Source: Chryseosolibacter histidinae (GTDB taxonomy: Bacteria; Bacteroidota; Bacteroidia; Cytophagales; Cyclobacteriaceae). From it: a DNA stretch of 64,000 nucleotides. Shown here piece after piece: positions 61,353-64,000 of this stretch. The DNA is taken from NCBI RefSeq assembly GCF_018598225.1, contig NZ_JAHESF010000012.1, forward strand, positions 62,001 to 126,000, in the 5' to 3' direction. How positions within the stretch are numbered: the stretch's first letter is position 1; each line of letters begins with the position of its first letter. The position numbers were made by a program, and so were the translations under genes. A model generated the notes under the pieces. The model was not told where the DNA came from and searched no databases. It saw only the letters and a program-made list of their open reading frames with translations.

Positions 61353-62081
61353 ATGGTAAAGAAAATAGGCGCCAGGGTTCCGAACCCCTTCAAACATGCA
61401 TATGTTTTTGTTGTTGTGGCGCTGATATTCACCGGATGCACCTTTACACATTATGCCAAGCGGTCGTACCTCCAGGCCAATAAAGAAAAGCCATACGATG
61501 TAGTGATCGTGCCGGGCGTGCCCTATGAAGGAGAGAAGACAACCAGTGTGATGAAGATGCGGCTCTTCTGGGCCAAGCAGTTATACGACAGCGGTATTAC
61601 ACGAAATATCATTTTTTCAGGATCGGCTGTCTACTCGCCTTACGTGGAAAGCATTGTGATGAAGATGATGGCCGATTCCCTGGGTGTGCCGGCTGAGCAT
61701 CTTTTCTCTGAAACCAGGGCGGAGCACAGCACCGAGAATGCTTACTACTCCTGGAAGATGGCACAGCAGCTGGGATTTAAGAAGATCGCGCTGGCCACAG
61801 ATCCTTTTCAGGCAGGCATGCTGCGATCGTTCCTGAAAAAATATTGCCCCGGCATGCGCTCCGTACCCATCGTTTTTGACGAGCTGAAAGACATCGACGA
61901 TAAAAAACTGCCCGCCATCGATCCTGCCATTGCCTACGTTGAAAACTTTGTCTCCATCAAAGAGCGCGAGTCTTTCTGGACACGTTTCAAGTATACGATG
62001 GGTAAGCGGGTTAAGGAAGAAGCGCGGTCTGAACAAGTAAAGCAGCAACCGGAAACCCGGGGTGAGATTAGTAATCGGTAA
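61353..62081 (+). CDS. DUF218/YdcF-like lipoprotein
   Basis: 242 residues from ATG 61353. The N-terminus has a hydrophobic stretch ending FTGC, a possible lipobox. The DUF218 core (VVIVPGVPYEGEKTTSVMKM, NIIFSGSA, ETRAEHSTENAYYS) matches the YdcF/SanA/ElyC family, Rossmann-like proteins of the envelope with unsettled roles. It starts 48 bases after recQ. The C-terminal GEISNR and TAA are encoded by the repeat word AGTAATCGGTAATC. Confidence 0.85.
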   Translation: MVKKIGARVPNPFKHAYVFVVVALIFTGCTFTHYAKRSYLQANKEKPYDVVIVPGVPYEGEKTTSVMKMRLFWAKQLYDSGITRNIIFSGSAVYSPYVESIVMKMMADSLGVPAEHLFSETRAEHSTENAYYSWKMAQQLGFKKIALATDPFQAGMLRSFLKKYCPGMRSVPIVFDELKDIDDKKLPAIDPAIAYVENFVSIKERESFWTRFKYTMGKRVKEEARSEQVKQQPETRGEISNR

Positions 62082-62140
62082 TCAGTAATCAGTAATCGGT
62101 GTGAGCGCTTACCGATTACTGATCACCACTTACCGATTAC
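62071..62140. repeat. Inverted repeat of GTAATCAG words at a convergent gene end
   Basis: The left arm GTAATCGGTAATCAGTAATC onward (30 bases) and the complementary right arm ending CTTACCGATTAC are separated by 10 bases. The left arm holds the DUF218 stop codon; the right arm ends two bases before the recN stop. Confidence 0.82.
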
Positions 62141-62142
62141 CA

Positions 62143-63795
62143 CTACTGCGCCAGCAGCTCTTGAGCATTCTCCAACGCCACTCTAGAGGGTTTGGCTCCG
62201 CCGATCATTTTAGCGATCTCTTCAACACGCTCGTCTGCGTTCAGCAGGCGGATGTTGCTCACGGTTTTTTTCGCGGAGTTGTCCTTGAACACAAAATAGT
62301 GGGTGTCTCCCTTGGCGGCGATCTGCGGAAGGTGACTGATGGTGATCAGCTGGTGTGTTTTAGACATGCCTTTCATCATGGTGCCCAGCTTAATGGCAAT
62401 TTCACCCGAGATGCCATTGTCGATCTCGTCCAGCACCAGCGTTGGCATGGCCGATTTCTCCGCCATCACATACTTGATGCAGAACATGAGGCGTGAGAAC
62501 TCGCCTCCCGAAGCAACCTGTGCCAGGGGGCGTGCCGAGATGCCTTTATTTGCGCTGAAGAGTATATCGATCTTGTCGATGCCCGAAGCGGTGGGTTCCG
62601 TGATCTGCGTTTCAACAGACAGGGTGGCGTCAGGAATGCCGAGCTCTTTCAGCAGTTTGATCAGCTGTTTTTTCAACGGCTCGAATGCTTTTTTGCGGGT
62701 CTCGCTGAGCTGTGCGGCAAGCTTCTTCACTTGTTTTTCGGCCGTGGTGAACAGTTCCCTCGCCTGCGCCAGCTCCTGGTCGAGGTTAGTGGTGAGGGTT
62801 GCTTTGTGCTGCAGTGTCTCCTGGATGGCCAGCAACTCCCTGGTATCATTCACCCGGTGCTTCTTCTGCAGTTGGTATAAAGTGCTGATGCGTTCTTTGA
62901 TCCACTGTGAGCGCTCGGGGTCGAACTCGATCCTGCTTTCTTCTTTTTCGATCTCGGCGGCAACATCTTCCAGCTCCAGGCGCAGGCTTTCAACACGCTG
63001 GTACAATGAACCGTAAGCTGCCGAGTAAGACGATATGGCCTGCAGCTGACCCCTGATCTCTGCCAGAGAATTCCTGACGGCAAACTCAGCGTTGCTCATC
63101 AGGTCGAGCACACCGTTGAACCTGTTCTTGATCTCTTCGGCATGTTCCATGATCTTCAGCTCTGACTCCAGCTTCTCCTGCTCGCCATCTTCCAGGTTTG
63201 CTTTTACAAGCTCGTCGAGCTGAAACCGTGTATAGTCTGCTTCCTGTCTCAGGGTCTCAGCCTGGCCGTTGAGCGTTTCAAATTCTCTCCTGGCTTTCAG
63301 AAAGGCGCTCCACGCTTCATGGTATTCATCCTGCAGCGGTTGGTTCTCGGCGTAGGCATCGATGAGCTGGAGCTGGAAGAACTGGTTTCCCAGCTGTAAG
63401 GTCTCATGCTGCGAGTGGATGTCCATGAGGCTGCTGCCGATGCGGCGCATGACCTCCAGTGTTACCGGGGTATCGTTGATGAACGCGCGTGATTTTCCGC
63501 CGGGACTGATCTCCCGCCGGATCACGGTCTGGTCATCGTAGTCGAGGTCTTCGGCCTTGAAGACCCCTTTCAGCTTATAATCCTTGATATTGAACGTGCC
63601 TTCGATGATGCATTTGTCTTCCTCATCCCACAGCACTTTGGTGTCGGCGCGGTTGCCCATCAGCAAACCGATCGCGCCAAGCATGATGGATTTACCGGCG
63701 CCGGTCTCACCCGTGATCACATTGAGGTGACCCGAAGGCTCCAGCTCCAGGTGTTTGATCAGCGCGTAGTTTCTGATGGTGAGGTGCTTCAGCAT
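62143..63795 (-). CDS. recN: DNA repair protein RecN
   Basis: 550 residues. SMC-like: Walker A ITGETGAGKSIML (27-39), a long coiled coil (about 150-365), then the signature VASGGEFSRLMF and Walker B TLVLDEIDNGISGE. RecN helps double-strand break repair by holding DNA ends. Its ATG is immediately after the stop of the upstream partial gene (TAAATG), so the two are cotranscribed. Convergent with the DUF218 gene. Confidence 0.95.
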   Translation of the reverse strand: MLKHLTIRNYALIKHLELEPSGHLNVITGETGAGKSIMLGAIGLLMGNRADTKVLWDEEDKCIIEGTFNIKDYKLKGVFKAEDLDYDDQTVIRREISPGGKSRAFINDTPVTLEVMRRIGSSLMDIHSQHETLQLGNQFFQLQLIDAYAENQPLQDEYHEAWSAFLKARREFETLNGQAETLRQEADYTRFQLDELVKANLEDGEQEKLESELKIMEHAEEIKNRFNGVLDLMSNAEFAVRNSLAEIRGQLQAISSYSAAYGSLYQRVESLRLELEDVAAEIEKEESRIEFDPERSQWIKERISTLYQLQKKHRVNDTRELLAIQETLQHKATLTTNLDQELAQARELFTTAEKQVKKLAAQLSETRKKAFEPLKKQLIKLLKELGIPDATLSVETQITEPTASGIDKIDILFSANKGISARPLAQVASGGEFSRLMFCIKYVMAEKSAMPTLVLDEIDNGISGEIAIKLGTMMKGMSKTHQLITISHLPQIAAKGDTHYFVFKDNSAKKTVSNIRLLNADERVEEIAKMIGGAKPSRVALENAQELLAQ

Positions 63796-64000
63796 TTATA
63801 CGATGGCGTCAAAGTAAACTTCATAGAGCTGCTCAAAGGGAAAGAAGGCCTTCTTCAGGCGCATGTTGGTAACTTCCACTCCCGATGCACTGACTGCCTG
63901 CAGCTCGGCAATAATAACCCGGTTGTCAGTCAGCACAATATTAATTTTTTTACCCAGAAACTCCTTGATCCTGCTCCGGATCTGGGCGTTATTTAAACGA
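63796..64000 (-). CDS. C-terminal part of an Sm-like-fold protein upstream of recN (partial)
   Basis: 67 codons to the TAA, with the 5' end beyond the window. KEFLGKKINIVLTDNRVIIA then ELQAVSASGVEVTN and FPFEQLYEVYFDAIV look like the five strands of an Sm/LSm-type barrel, though I am not sure of the family. Joined to recN without a gap, so it is cotranscribed and likely translated by reinitiation. Confidence 0.55.
   Translation of the reverse strand, partial: RLNNAQIRSRIKEFLGKKINIVLTDNRVIIAELQAVSASGVEVTNMRLKKAFFPFEQLYEVYFDAIV

Noticed and set aside
1-64000. tRNA, rRNA, integrase, transposase or phage genes
   Set aside because: Looked for conserved tRNA arms, large rRNA strings and typical mobile-element protein motifs; none were seen.

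Overview
The window is a dense chromosomal stretch from a member of the Bacteroidota, most likely Cytophagales or a close relative (inference). Supporting features are a PorU2-type gingipain-fold protein with a type IX secretion sorting domain, many lipoproteins and exported beta-barrels, LytS/LytTR and AraC-type regulators, a one-chain cytochrome b succinate dehydrogenase, promoters of the Bacteroidota TTG-N20-TAnnTTTG type, and families such as DUF4905 and MauE. No rRNA, tRNA, CRISPR array, prophage or transposase gene was seen.

Layout. 1-9000: end of a cysteine-synthase-like gene, a WGR/TPR protein, an AraC regulator, a MauE membrane protein, a response regulator, an SRPBCC protein and a large TreS-maltokinase fusion. 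9200-19100: a lipoprotein/LytS/LytTR operon, MsrB, an NPP-type phosphodiesterase, a P1 (DmpA) peptidase, a DUF1624 acyltransferase, a YkgJ protein and thioredoxin. 19200-29300: DnaE with a fused proofreading exonuclease, the sdhCAB operon with a clear promoter and terminator, and a DEAD-box helicase. 29500-34800: a phenylacetyl-CoA epoxidase locus (paaA, paaB, paaC, paaD) with a DinB-like gene inside it, an antisense small gene, and a TetR regulator whose probable operator lies just after a paaA promoter. 35400-40900: envelope-stress-type genes (ECF sigma, membrane anti-sigma, barrel; PadR plus a PspC/GIN protein). 41400-44640: a barrel gene and two related coiled-coil lipoproteins. 45200-56460: sulfotransferase, PorU2, SlyD, NfeD, DUF4905, LysM/DPBB and OmpA proteins. 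56600-59030: an ABC exporter-like module with a His-rich loop, possibly zinc-related. 59370-64000: RecQ, a DUF218 protein, RecN and a partial Sm-like protein.

The most unusual signal lies between the genes. At least fifteen intergenic sites carry imperfect inverted repeats whose arms are built from a short word repeated with variation, such as TACGAGG, GTAGGCA, GTCCATG, GTTGCCG, TTTAAAG, GTAATCAG or AATCCTG. Many sit at 3' ends of convergent genes, and several arms contain the stop codons themselves. In addition, a 166-bp palindromic element occurs twice, a roughly 135-bp element bounded by GTTGCCGG words occurs twice, and small perfect hairpins are inserted at the same point of the GTAGGCA word at separate loci. 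Together these look like families of small dispersed hairpin elements that act as, or have become, transcript ends.

All calls are from reading the sequence and from memory of protein families; no database search was run. Starts were moved from the longest open frame where signal peptides or family start points required it.
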